A stretch of DNA of 64,000 nt from Globodera rostochiensis. Its lineage: Eukaryota; Nematoda; Chromadorea; Rhabditida; Heteroderidae. The stretch's first letter is position 1; every line of letters begins with the position of its first letter. Below are positions 1-10,653 of the stretch, piece by piece. The translations under genes and the position numbers were made by a program. Location of the stretch: contig JAEVLN010000010.1 in the NCBI GenBank assembly GCA_018350325.1, forward strand, positions 2,108,001 through 2,172,000, given 5' to 3'. Under the pieces are notes generated by a model. It saw nothing but the letters and a program-made list of their open reading frames with translations, did no database searches and was not told the DNA's origin.

Positions 1-125
1 TGCACGTCTTGGGCTAAGCCTAAGCTTGGTCTAAGCTATGCTTAGGCTTAAGCTAGCTTAGGCTTAAGCCTAAGCCTAACAAACCCCAAGCCAAGATGAC
101 CTAGGCCTAAACTAGGCTTAATGTT
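1..125. repeat. Degenerate interstitial telomere-like repeat (TTAGGC family)
   Basis: The stretch is built from GCTTAGGCTTAAGC and its reverse complement. It holds the nematode telomere hexamer TTAGGC on both strands, for example near 43-52, and two perfect units as the reverse complement near 66-80. The mixture of orientations and interruptions shows an internal, decayed array rather than a chromosome end. That TTAGGC is the nematode telomere unit is established knowledge; that this block came from a telomere is inference. Confidence 0.5.
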
Positions 126-1900
126 AGCTTTAGTACGGGACTGAATCGGCGGCACTCAGAATGGGATTCGGACCGGTAGCCAAATGACGGCGATTAATAA
201 AAAAAGAATGGAGAAGAAACTAAAAAGCGAATTTTGTTATAAAAGTGTTTTGTTCGGCTCTATTTTTGCCTAATAATATAAAATTATTTAATAAAGACTT
301 AAGTATTAATAAATCAATCAGAAATGCTTAATATTAGAAAGATTAAACAATTTAGATTTCAATGAAACATGTGAATATGAGGAGAAATTCCCCCCAAAAA
401 TCCAGTGAATGAATTATAACTATTGATTCTAGTGCCGTGATTTATGCACATGAATATACTCCAAAAGATTGAAAAATATGCAAAGTTTCGTTTTTTTATT
501 GCATTTTTATTTGAAATCTTAAAAATCAATTCAAATTCTCGTGATTTGCGTCTCAGGGCCACTCGGGTCTAGCCACTCGCCTCGTTACCGGATGTTTCGT
601 CGAAGGAATATACCTATGCCAATGATGGAAATAAACAAAAATTTGTTGAGAATAATTTTATAATTGAAAATTTTAGTTTCAAATAATAAACGATAAATTA
701 GCTTTATTACTTTATACTTTAGAAAATACAAATAGTAATGAACAAATCTGTCCGAGTCGAATTGGGTGTGGAATAAGTCAAAACAAACTATTTTATTCCA
801 GCATTTTACGTTATTTACAATTGAGACCCAAAAACCCCGACTATCAGACTTTTTTTCGCATCTTTTATTAATTAAAACAAAAACTCAAATTTTGCAATAG
901 GTAAGGTGTGCGCATAATTATTACTACTTTTTTTTAGTTTGAAGCAGAAATTGGCTGAATTCTAGGGCTATTTGGAATTTAGTGCCTAAAATCCGCCCCT
1001 TAACCCCAAAGTTCTCAGTACGCCGGAAACTGATTACCTAAGCTTGTTAAGCCGCTCATCAACCGATCAGATTTTTTTGGTGCCACAAACTTCGTTTTAG
1101 CTATCTTGATAGGTCCTTTAAAAGCCCACAAAGATCCATTAGTATTTTTGATCCAAAAAAGAGACAATTAATTTTTAGTGAATGCTTTACGTATTCGCAA
1201 AAAATAACTAAAAACCCGGGTGTTTGCTCAAATTTTGATGTATCATTTTACACATTCGGTCATTAAAAATTCACTTTAATTTTCAAGGGTTTTTTTTAAC
1301 CAAAAATGTACTTAATAATTTTTTTGATAATCAATTTATTTTAATTTTTAATATAGTTACAAACACACTGAATGATGATTTTTTAACTGATTTTTATTTT
1401 ATATCTAAGTTTTAATTAAATCATTGTTTTTGTCTGATCAAATTTCTTTTGTTGTTTGGTGTAAATAATTGTTGCGGAAATGGGTGGGTTTCGCTAAATT
1501 TGCTTTCCTTTCCAAACGTTTTTCGCTTAACAGCAAAGGTGAAAAAAAAATTAGTAATGTTTTTATTTGTTCAGCAAAAATTTATTTCAACAATTCTAGA
1601 CACAAATTATTTTAACAAAAAAAAATGCAAATAAATCTTATAAATAATAAACATTATTTATTTTATTGGGAAGATATTAGCATTAATAATGAAAAGCTGA
1701 AAAGTGTATGTTATGTCAAAAAAAAACCAATTAAAAATTCTTACCTACCTATATTAAAAAGTCTTTTTATGCATTTAATAAATAATTTTGACTTTTTTTT
1801 GTTTTTAAACAATTAAAAAAGAGGGGCGGCCACACTCATTAAATAAATTGGACAAAAATAACGTTGCAATTCGACAAATTTTTTTCCGCGAATGTTTTGG
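126..1900. other. AT-rich non-coding stretch
   Basis: I see no convincing exon on either strand; open frames are short and low-complexity. The block at 1440-1560 (centred on GGAAATGGGTGGGTTTCGC) recurs at 2985-3090 and 11325-11355, so this region already belongs to the repeat family that fills 2-20 kb. A motif near 130-175 (TTAGTACGGGACTGAAT, then CGGACCGGTAGCC) recurs in part near 3870 and 35450 and may be the end of a small transposon. Confidence 0.5.
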
Positions 1901-2057
1901 GTCCCTTTTTATCTGCAAATAGAGAGAGAGAGGAAAGGAAATTGGGCGACTGACTGATCTGCTCAATCAGTCCACGTGCATTACTAAACAGCGGGTGAAC
2001 ACTCGCCAAATTTTCTCACCAATCTCACTAAGGAAAAAAGGGGCACCGTTTGAAAGG

Positions 2058-2065
2058 TATAAATT
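2058..2065 (+). promoter_or_regulatory. TATA box of mini-ORF element copy A
   Basis: TATAAATT lies 100 bases before the ATG of the mini-ORF. The same octamer precedes the ORF by 93 bases in copy C and 90 bases in copy D. An upstream block (ACTAAAC, then GCGGG, GAACACT and GCCAAATTTT) is also shared by the three copies, which fits a conserved pol II-type promoter. Confidence 0.45.
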
Positions 2066-2157
2066 GACGAGATTTGTGCCAAAATGACACAACCCAAAAT
2101 TCAAATATATTCAACAATCCAACCAAAATCTTCCTCAACAAATTTTATCTTCCAAAA

Positions 2158-2262
2158 ATGCCTTCAAAATTCAATGTCCAGCAGCAAAAGATTGCGGCGC
2201 CAACTGACACAGCTGATGCGGCAGAGGCTGCCATTATTGGACTGTTCCCGCCGATGCGATAA
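2158..2262 (+). CDS. Mini-ORF of repeat element, copy A (34 aa)
   Basis: This ATG-to-TAA frame encodes a short peptide starting MPSKFNVQQQKI and ending IIGLFPPMR. I do not recognise it. Copies C and D encode the same peptide at 32 and 33 residues; the length differences are single-codon indels (an extra Ala, and Thr, Ser or nothing after Thr-Asp), and most substitutions are conservative. That pattern suggests the frame has mattered. A conserved TATA box lies 100 bases upstream. The frame ends inside the start of the downstream tandem repeat. It could be a true small protein, the remnant of a longer protein whose 3' part was replaced by the repeat, or a transposon-borne fragment. No signal peptide or membrane segment is visible. 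Confidence 0.35.
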   Translation: MPSKFNVQQQKIAAPTDTADAAEAAIIGLFPPMR

Positions 2263-2420
2263 AACGCCAAAATGTGCCAATTTGAACGGCAACACCAATG
2301 CCAGATGGTCCGCCGATGAAATGAAACGCCAAATTCACGGCACCAATGCCAGATTGTTCGCCGATGAAATGAAACGCCAAAATGCGACAATTTGAACGGC
2401 AAAACCAATGCCACCGGATG
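2247..2420 (+). repeat. Short 60-bp-type tandem repeat after mini-ORF copy A
   Basis: About two and a half units of the motif CCGATGCGATAAAACGCC plus AATTTGAACGGCAAAACCAATGCCAGATTG. The longest array of this unit is at 8838-9400. A shared tail follows (GACTTGACAGCA, then CACATCCATGACAACAACGA), present in copies A, B and C. Confidence 0.7.
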
Positions 2421-2519
2421 GACTTGACAGCATTGAAAATTGCGGCATTCCTCCACATCCATGACAACAACGACCCGCGCAAAAAGCTGCTGGTCAACAA
2501 TGAACTGGATCAATGTGGA

Positions 2520-4120
2520 AGATAAGATCTGATCAGTGGCCGACAGAAAGTGATGAATGATTGATTATTCCGATCATAAAATGTTTAATTTCTTCCTTCA
2601 TATTTTGTCATTATTTTTTGTTTACAATACAATAAAAAATATTCATAATTCAATTATTCATTCATTAGTTGAAATTAAATAAAATTAACAAAAAAAATTG
2701 GCGTAAAAACGGTCATATCCGATTTGCATAGCTTAAAATGTGCCTTTTGGGAAATTTGTATTCTCTAATTCAAATTTAAATTGATCATATGTAGTATATA
2801 TAATCTTATTCCAATCTATAAAATCGTCAAAAATTTATGCTTAAAGCGAATATTATTTCCGAAAGTTCTTATTTCGAATTTTTAATTAAATCTTTTTTTA
2901 ATCGCCGCATTTCCTACTACCCATTCTCTAAGTTTATTTGAAAAAAATTTTTTTGGTAAAATTTGTTTTGGTGAGTTTTTTTGATAAATAACTGTCACGG
3001 AAATGGGTGGGTTTCGCTAAATTCGCTTTCCCTTCCCAACGTTTTTCGATCAATAGCAAAGTGAGAAAGATTAGTAATGTTTTTGCTCAACAAAATTTTT
3101 CTGTATAAATTAAATAATAAATGCAAAATAAAATTTTAATTTTTTAAAATGAAGATTTATTGAGGATTAGAAATGTTGGTAAATAGAAAGAATAATATAA
3201 ATTAATAATTAAAAATTGAATACGGCCAATTGACTTTTTCGGTAATTTACCGTTGGAAACTGAAAATTGGGGGGTCGGTATCAGTAATAGGGAAATTTGC
3301 CGATTTTTATGCTTTTTTTTAAAGTCGGGAATTTTCGTTAAAACGGTAAATTTTAAAAAGTGTTAAATAACATTTTTTGTTTACAAAACCCAAATAAATA
3401 TTAATTTAACTGTTCCAATAATTGTAATAAGGGTTTGCACACCGGTTAACCAGGACATTTTTTGTCATTTATTATCAAATTATGATCTGGTCTGATCAGA
3501 GACCGGAAGTGATTGGTGATTTTCCGACCACCAGAATTTTTGTGATTATTTTGTTTTATCGGCATTGTTCGCAGTAACATCTGCTTGTAAAGAGAGGAAT
3601 GAGTCCCCTAGCTGTGCTTTGGACGGTCAAACGCCAAAGGGTGAGGAGGGTAACGAAGCGATTTTTTGATTTTTTGATTTTTACACTTTTTTAAGCTTGA
3701 AAATTGGCCAAATAATGAAATTATGACGCATATTTTCTTAACAAAAAAATAGTTAAAATTTTTATGCACGGTTCGCATTTATGCGGATTGTTCCTCTCAT
3801 TCTGTGATTTTTGGAAAGGCCAATCGCAAAATAAATTAAATAAGCAACAATAAGCTACCTGATTAATCTTAGCTTCAGTACGGGACTGAATTGGCGATCT
3901 TGGGCGGTGGCCTTTAGTTAAAAATACTCCCCTAAAAACGACTTTTCCCCATAATTGAGCCCCCTTCCCGATTTTTCTATTACGTGCTAGAGCTCAAACG
4001 TTGATATTTCCTTCTCTGATTTCCACAAAATGCAAAATTCTCAAATTGATTGTTGGTAACAAAATTTTTTTTTTCTGAAGAATAGTCCATTTAAAAAAAG
4101 CATATATATCCAACAATAAC
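2520..4120. other. Non-coding part of duplicated unit 1
   Basis: No gene is seen. The segment is the counterpart of 9510-11830 in unit 2, where it carries two transposon insertions. The intact empty target sites here are TTGATCAT (2781-2788) for the 9772-10433 element and GTCACGGAA (2994-3002) for the 10654-11326 element. The 3130-3600 part matches 11360-11800 closely. Confidence 0.6.
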
Positions 4121-4123
4121 GCA

Positions 4124-4675
4124 TCCGGTATCGAAGGTCAAATTGTTTTTATAGCTTTCTTCAACCTTTGATTAGGTCGAATATAATACCAAATGATTTT
4201 AGCGAAACTCAAAAAGGCCATTTTTCGAGCAGGTATGGGCAGGTTACACGAAACCCAAAACCCGAGTTCCGGGTTTTGAGTAGAATTTTTAAGAAGAAAA
4301 AAAATTCGAAACGATTTTCTTTTTGATTGGATTGAATTGTCCTGTTCGTGCCAATAATTTCAATTTTATTCTTTTCATTTCCGATTAAAGGAGCGATTCG
4401 CTAAAGCCAAAACTGCAGAATTTTGCCCATTTTTTGTTGTGGGATTTCAATTTAATAAAAAAAAACCAATCTCCCTAAAATCAAAACAAAAAAGTGAGGA
4501 TTACTAAAGGGAACGCCCGTAGCTCAGTGGTTAGAGAGTTCTGTCCACGGAAAGTGATGATGTGGGTTCGAGTACCACCCGGCGCATATCCTTTTAAGTC
4601 CTACACAGTTAACTTTAAAGTTATAAAAGCATTCGAGCTTCGGCGACAATTTGACCTTCCGCGGACCGGTAACTA
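4124..4675. mobile_element. Inverted-repeat element carrying a tRNA-like sequence, copy 1
   Basis: The left end (near 4124) reads CCGGTATCGAAGGTCAAATT with TATAGC following, and the right end (near 4620-4675) is an imperfect reverse complement with AATTTGACCTTCC and GGACCGGT. The tRNA-like stretch 4513-4586 lies between the arms. An equivalent copy sits at 14012-14555. A short non-autonomous transposon that picked up a tRNA gene, or a composite SINE, would both fit. Confidence 0.4.
4513..4586 (+). tRNA. tRNA-like sequence, probably a pseudogene or SINE head (copy 1)
   Basis: A good A box is visible (TAGCTCAGTGGTTAGAG) and a B box near-match (GGTTCGAGTACC, one base longer than the usual GGTTCGANTCC). 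The acceptor arms pair imperfectly and the anticodon stem is poor; with U33 placed conventionally the anticodon would read CCA. The extra base in the T arm and the mismatches argue against a working tRNA. The second copy at 14383-14456 shares these defects. Confidence 0.4.
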
Positions 4676-4689
4676 AAAACAATTTGGAT

Positions 4690-4855
4690 TACTCTGATGC
4701 TAAAAACGTGCTCATAAATCTAAATCACCACAATCCAAATCACCAATATCACAATCGAGCCCATCAAAGCCATCGCAACCATCACAACCTCCACCATCGC
4801 AACCTCCAAAACACCAACTGTCGTCGCCTGCACCTGAAACTTTATTAAAAGTTGA
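4690..4855. repeat. Low-complexity CATCGCAACC-type repeat
   Basis: Imperfect short repeats of the kind CACAATC, CATCGCAACC and CCATCACAACC. The unit-2 counterpart (14600-14690) has lost about 20 bases. The His/Asn-rich translation on the plus strand is composition-driven and is not called a gene. Confidence 0.5.
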
Positions 4856-5092
4856 AATTTAAAATTTTACCAAATTCAAATAAAGCGACAAATGAATGAT
4901 TTTTATATATGCCTTTTTGGTGTCTCTTAATTTGCAAAAGTTTAAGAAAAATTGTCATTCTCGCTTTTCAATATTTAAAATGGTCTAATTAATTTGGGTA
5001 GCTTTTTTGAATATCCGTAAGATTTTCAGGAAATTTAGTAATAAATTTGTTTTTATTCATGAATAATAATTATTAAGTCGAATATTTTAATT

Positions 5093-7922
5093 TTAATGTG
5101 CCAAAAAATTGGCGTTGTTGCTACCGGATGTTCCAGAGTAACAAGCACTGTTTCTGTTGTCATCCATTGCATTAAACAGCATTGAATACATCCAGATATC
5201 GTATACATTATCACGCCTATAATCAGTGTGATAGCTGCAGTGTTGTCCTCTGGGTGAACTGCTTGAACTTGCTGGATACTTTTGAAGCTTTGTTTTCGGC
5301 TTTTCTAAAATTATAAAGCGGATAATGGCAGATAGTGCAGCAGAATCTGTTTGAGCATGTATATAAACAAACCATAAAAAAACTTAATTTATAGAACCAG
5401 TTTTTAAAGGAAAAACATAAAAAACTTAAATTTCATTTAATGCAGCTTTTTTGCATCGCCAGGTCATACCTTTTTAAAATTTAAATTTTTAAAACAAAAG
5501 CCTTTTTGGGTTTGAGGGCGAAAAATTGTGAGGTCCAAACCAATTTCATTGGTCAGTTTTCGGGTGTCCAGTTATGCACCACTCGGAGGCCAGGGGTTTT
5601 GTCGGATATTTTCGTGTTTTTTTTTCTTTTGCTTAGATTTCAAAACCGTTTTTTATTTCAAAAATTTGCAATTTCAAATTTTTTTTTCATTTACTTATGC
5701 CTCGAATTATTCCGTAAAGTTTTATTACTACCTGCTGTTTGTTGCTTGTTTTGCGGCGGCTGGGGCGGGAACTCCTTCAAATTCAGCGGCACGTTTTTTA
5801 GTAAATGCTTTTGTATTTCTTTCAATTTTGAAGTGGCGACATCACTATCACCGCCATTCTTTGCATAATAAACCCAGGCATCCACCTACATATAGAAGCA
5901 TATTTAAAAAAAAAAAAACAATATTTACATTTAATTATATAATTTTTATATAAAATGTTATTAAAATTATTCTTAAATTGCTTTGTGCATCCTTTTTATC
6001 TTTCAGATTGATTTTGATTTTAGTTAAAAAGTTATAATTAATAAAAATAATCTAAAAAAAAATTTTCCCCAAAGAAAAGTGCTAATTTTATTATTTTGTC
6101 TTTGCCTTGATGCAATCTTCTTTATTGCAAAAATCCATTTTAGGCAATTGTTTTGGGGTTGGGTTTTTATAAAGTCTCTGTAAATTTTGTTGTAATTTTC
6201 CGGGCGCAAGTGATTTGTACGCATCAACAATTTTACGCATCGCATCGCCAATTGACATTGGGTCACCCCTCTCGTATTGAAATTCCGGCTTTAGCGCTAT
6301 ATGTCGAAATTTGGTGCCATCATAGCAATCTGAACAATTGCTTTGTTTAAACTTTAAATTATTAAATTTATATACCAAATAAGTCAATTTATAATTTAGA
6401 TAGTAAAGCTCGGACTTGCTGAACGATCAAGCTAAAAAATCGGGCCTCGAAAAAAGTTTACCGATCGAGATTCGTTGAGATCATATCGAACCTTAATTTT
6501 ACCGATCGATTGAAAAATCTCAAAAATAATTTCATCGATCAATTGGATTGAAAAATCTCAAAAATAATATATTGTTCGCTATATTTAGTACAAATAATTA
6601 AAACGTCAAAATATCAACATGCCCAAGGGTCAGTTGTTCTGTTAATTTTAATTTCTGATGTCGTTTCATTAAGTTGTGACAAAAAAAAAATTGGTTAAAA
6701 TGTAGAACAGGTTTAAGATTTTCCCACTCGAGTACGGCATGTCAGTACGCGAAGACTTTTTTCGACTCGTTACTGAGGCCGAAACGCCCAAAACAACCGG
6801 TGACATTTTTCGGACTTTTTTCGACTTATAAATTAGGGCTAATACCAACCATAAATATTTAAAAATTGTATAGTTATTGATTATTTTATAAAATGTTACC
6901 CACCAGAAATATTACATTTGCATACACTTTGATTGATTGACTCACTAGGTTCTCGCCGTTTCATTGTTTTATTTTGCATGGAGAAATCGCAATCTCAATA
7001 GTCAAAAAATATTTAAAAAATTAAACTTAATTTTATTACCTTTGGCTTTAAGAAAATCGCAATAAATTTTAAATAAAAAAAATTAAACTTAATTTTATTA
7101 GCTCTGGCATTTTAAGGACATCGCAATAGTCAAAAAATATTGTAAATAAAAAAATTTAAATTAATTTAATTAGCTCTGGATTTTTTAAGGACATCGTAAT
7201 AGTCAGGAAATCTTTAATATAAAAAAAAATTAAACTTAATTTTTATTACCTTTGGCATTTTTAAGAAAATTGCAATAGTAAAAATTTTAAATAAAAAAAA
7301 AAATTAAACTTAATTTTATTACTTTGGATTTTCTTAAGGACATCGCAATAGTCAAAAAATATTGTAAATAAAAAAATTTAAATTAATTGCTCTAGATTTT
7401 TTAAGGACATCGTAATAGTCAAGAAATCTTTCAAATAAAAAAATTAAACTTAATTTTATTACCTTTGGCGTTTTTAAGGAAATAGCAATAGTCAAAAAAT
7501 CTCTCAATGCTGTAATAGCGATAGCTCCATTCTGCAAAAGCTCCATTTTTATCCTCAGTCGGCGGCTGCTTGTTGTTTTCGCGGAGTTTTAGCCATTCTT
7601 TGCCGTTCCTAACCCTGTGCGCATCATCAAGCACAGCACAAAACTTCTCATACAAATCTGATGACTCTTTCTTAAATTATAAACAAAAAGATATTTTTAT
7701 GCAAATTTTAAATCAACAATTTTATTTTACATAAAATATTTTTAATCATTTTATTGAAGGGATGGAAATTGAAAACTCAAGCTTAGAAGAAGCACCACTT
7801 TCTAACTTTTTTTAAAGTTAAATTTATTTAAATATAATTTAAAATAAACATACGGGTTGGCTTTCAACAAAAATCGCTTTGAATGCAAGAACTATGAATA
7901 AATAAATTATATAAAAACTCAT
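5093..7922 (-). CDS. Secreted protein of unknown function, five exons, copy 1 (family A)
   Basis: On the minus strand the exons are 7922-7854, 7670-7463, 6329-6106, 5885-5732 and 5346-5093, joined in phase to give 302 aa. Exon 1 encodes a clear signal peptide (MSFYIIYLFIVLAFKAIF) and ends at GTATGT. Exon 2 has an acidic/basic stretch with YEKFCAVLDDAHRV; exon 3 carries four Cys and ends KMDFCNKEDCIK; exon 4 has AWVYYAKNGGDSD and a Pro/Gln-rich run; exon 5 has a Ser run and ends after GTSGSNNANF. Intron 3 needs a GC donor (AAG|GC), present in both paralogues. The paralogue at 14906-17668 has the same exons with indels in multiples of three, strong evidence for coding. I recognise no domain. 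A secreted effector or body-fluid protein is possible, unproven. Exons 1-2 lie between inverted-repeat arms. Confidence 0.65.
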
Positions 7923-8490
7923 TTTCGCACGACAAAAAATAATTTTTATAATAAATAATATCTTTTTCACTGCGGGGCCTTCCTTAATAAATGCGAAATG
8001 GAAACAATGGAATTGCGTGGATCTATTGAATCAATCAATCAAATTGCATGTAATTGTAATATTTGTGATAGGTAACATATCGTAAAATAATCAATAACTA
8101 TACAATTTTTAAATATTTATTTAATTTTAGGAATAATTATTATATTTTGCCGAATTTTTTCTAATACAGCTCTTCGAGAGCGTCGGTATGAGCCGAGCCC
8201 TAAGTCGAAAAAAGTCTTGACCTCAGTAATGAGTCGAAAAAAATTCTCCGGTGTTTTGGGGTTTTGGTCTTAAGCAATTTTTTTTATTAATAAACACTTA
8301 ATGAAATGACATCAGAAAATTAAAATTTAAATTAACTGACCACCTGAGCCCCGGGCATGATGTTGATATTTTGACGTTTTTAATTAAAATGATATTGTAT
8401 TATTATTATGCATTTATAATTTGTAATTGTAACACAATCTGAGTACCTATTAGGGAGGCCTAAGACCGGTTAAAAACCGGTCCATACGGT
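6580..8490. repeat. Long inverted repeat flanking exons 1-2 of the family A gene, copy 1
   Basis: The left arm (about 6597-6990, internally deleted at its outer end) and the right arm (about 7985-8490) are reverse complements. Shared blocks include the GACGTTTT/TATTTTGACG region, TCGAAAAAAGTC and ATAACTATACAATTTTTAAA. The outer right end holds the self-palindrome GACCGGTTAAAAACCGGTC. The better preserved version is at 16430-18705. The enclosed 1 kb holds two exons of the minus-strand gene. Confidence 0.65.
6990..7462 (-). repeat. Tandem duplications of the exon 2/intron 2 border, copy 1
   Basis: About seven imperfect units of 60-85 bases, each repeating the last codons of exon 2 (FDY-x-x-x-LK in translation) and the start of intron 2. 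Some units keep a usable GT donor (AAAG|GTAATA, as near 7036, 7237 and 7461); others read AGAG|CTAATA. The unit-2 gene has only about two or three units (17080-17220), so the array has expanded or contracted since the duplication. Confidence 0.6.
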
Positions 8491-8810
8491 GAACTTCACC
8501 GGGTTTTCGACATCCGCATAAAACGGCAACGAATCCAGTTTTTGATTTGACCCGGTTGGATCATCGTCCGGTTTCAAAGTAAAGTTAAATGCATCTGTTA
8601 GAGAATTTGCCTGCCTCAGGCAAAATACCAATTCTTGGCACAAATTTGGATTTAAATTCAAAAAATAATCATTGAGGAAATATCCAAACTCGAAATTTAC
8701 GCGAGCGGTGCATTAACCGCTTGGGTTTGACACCGATTAGCGATTTTGGTGCTTTTCAAGACTAACACAATTTGGTTCCGAGTTTTCCTCAAAAATTGGC
8801 GGTTGACGGG
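8490..8810. other. Non-coding spacer at unit 1/unit 2 junction
   Basis: No exon is seen. The first part (GAACTTCACCGGGTTTTCG) matches 18233-18300 after the right inverted-repeat arm of unit 2; the two copies then diverge. Confidence 0.5.
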
Positions 8811-9560
8811 TTGCGGCAGAGGCTGTCATCGTTGGACTGTTCCCGCCGATGAGATGAAACGCCAAAATGCGCCATGGAACGGCAAAACTAATGCCAGATT
8901 GTCCGCCGATGCGCTAAAACGCCAAAATGTGCCAATTTGAACGGCAAAAGCAATGCCAGATTGTCCGCCGATGCGACAAAATGCCAAAATGTGCCAATTT
9001 GAACGGCAAAAGCAATGCCAGATTGTCCGCCGATGCGATGAATGCCAGATTGTCCGCCGATGCGATGAAACGCCAAAATGTGCCAATTTGAACGGCAAAC
9101 TAATGCCTGATTGTCCGCCGATGAGATGAAACGCCAAAATGCGCCAATTGGAACGGCAAAACCAATGCCAGTTTGTCCGCCGATGCAATAAAACGCCAAA
9201 ATGTGCCAATTTGAACGGCAAAAGCAATGCCAGATTGTCCGCCGATGCGATAAAACGCCAAAATGTGCCAATTTGAACGGCAAAACCAATGCCAGATTGT
9301 CCGCCGATGCGATGAAACGCCAAAATGTGCCAATTTGAACGGCAAACTAATGCCTGATTGTCCGCCGATGAGATGAAACGCCAAACCAATTTGGACGGCA
9401 AAAACCAATGACGGATGGACTTGACAGCACAGAAAATTGCCGCATTCGTCCACATCCATGACAACAACGACTCGCACCAAAACTGCTGGTCAACAATGAA
9501 TGGATCAATGTGGAAGATATGATCTGATCAGTGACGGACAGAAAGTGATGAATGATTGAT
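8811..9560 (+). repeat. Mini-ORF element copy B: truncated, with ten-unit 60-bp tandem array
   Basis: The copy begins inside the mini-ORF (TGCGGCAGAGGCTG), lacking promoter and ATG. Then come about ten units of 60-63 bases at 8838-9400, each with GTCCGCCGATG, AAACGCCAAAATG and TTTGAACGGCAAA; one partial unit at 9009-9060 is truncated. The shared tail with CACATCCATGACAACAACGA follows. The long minus-strand open frame across the array arises from the repeat and is not called a gene. Confidence 0.75.
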
Positions 9561-9771
9561 TATTCCGATAATAAAATGTTTAATTTCTTCCTTCATATTT
9601 TGTCATTATTTTGTTTACAATACAATAAAAAAATTTTCTAATTCAATTATTCATTCATTAGTTGAAATTAAATAAAATTAACAAAAAAATTGCATAAAAA
9701 CAGTCATCCGATTGGCATCGCTTAAAATGTGCTTTTTGGGAATTTTATATTCTCTAATTCAAATTGATCAT

Positions 9772-10433
9772 TAGGGATGCTACTTTTAGGTAAATACCTA
9801 TTTTTTCTGCGAGCTTGACACGCTGATTAAGCACGAAAAACACATATTTAGCTTAGTCTGAGTCCTAGACGGTCTTTATAATAACTATTTTTACCTATTT
9901 TGGTTTTTTTCTACCTATTACCTAGGTACCTATTTTTCTACCTATTTCGACCTTTTTGTTACCTATTTTCAGGTTTTTGAATTTTTTTTTTAATATAATT
10001 CTGCTGAAAATGCCAAAAAAGGCCAAAATAAGCACCGAAAAATGGCAATTCCGGTAGTTTTAAGCGGTAACTCATCGACACCCCGGCCATCTCGGCTCCA
10101 GCGCCATTTGGGCGCGGTCCTTTTCAGCACCGCCATTTTTGCCTTATTTTTTATGAGAGTTTATTTTTTATGACTAAAAGGCTATCGTTAAATATGAAAT
10201 ATTTTTTAAAATCAGTCAGAAATCGATGAATTTTAGGTGAAAAATTCCAAAATATGCTTTTATTTATAATCGCATTTTTTTTAGTGTTTAAAAATTTTTG
10301 GTAAAAATTTTTACATACCTATTTTGGTACCTATTTCACGGATTTTGACCTATTTGGTACCTATTTTGGCATTTTTTCTCACCTATTTAGATACCTATTT
10401 TCCAATTTTTCTTACTTAAAAATAGCATCCCTA
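9772..10433. mobile_element. Non-autonomous hAT-like transposon (662 bp)
   Basis: Terminal inverted repeats TAGGGATGCTA and TAGCATCCCTA are bounded by a perfect 8-bp target duplication TTGATCAT (9764-9771 and 10434-10441). The paralogous site in unit 1 (2781-2788) is empty with a single copy. An 8-bp duplication and TAGGG ends are typical of hAT elements. Both subterminal regions carry many copies of TACCTATTTT in opposite orientations, as expected for transposase-binding motifs. No transposase frame is present. Confidence 0.85.
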
Positions 10434-10653
10434 TTGATCATATGTAGTTCCAATTCAAAAGTTTGCGAATGCTTAAAGCGAATTTTATTTCCGAAGATTT
10501 TCTAATTTAATATTTTTAATTAAATCATTTTTTTAATCGCCGCATTTCCTACTGCCCATTCTCTAAGTTTATTTGAAAAAATTTTTTTTTGGTAAAATTT
10601 GTTTTGGTGAGAATATTTGTTTTTTTTTTTGATAAATAGTAACTGTCACGGAA

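Noticed and set aside
2158..2520. Resemblance of mini-ORF and tail translations to histone segments (AAEA-x-x-x-GLF, ND-x-x-x-KLL)
   Set aside because: The matches are short, from different histones, partly in different frames, and the tail frame is not kept between copies.
4513..4586. Functional tRNA-Trp gene (CCA anticodon)
   Set aside because: The T arm has an extra base, and the anticodon stem and acceptor pair poorly; the paralogous copy drifts further.
5506..5953. Plus-strand frames opposite exon 4 of the family A gene (also 15322-15792)
   Set aside because: Shadows of the minus-strand exon and its T-rich intron; no splice signals and an unlikely Phe-rich composition.
8826..9480. Long minus-strand open frames (up to 213 codons) across the 60-bp array
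   Set aside because: They repeat one translated unit, run in several frames, have no counterpart in copies A and D, and follow from a stop-free tandem unit.
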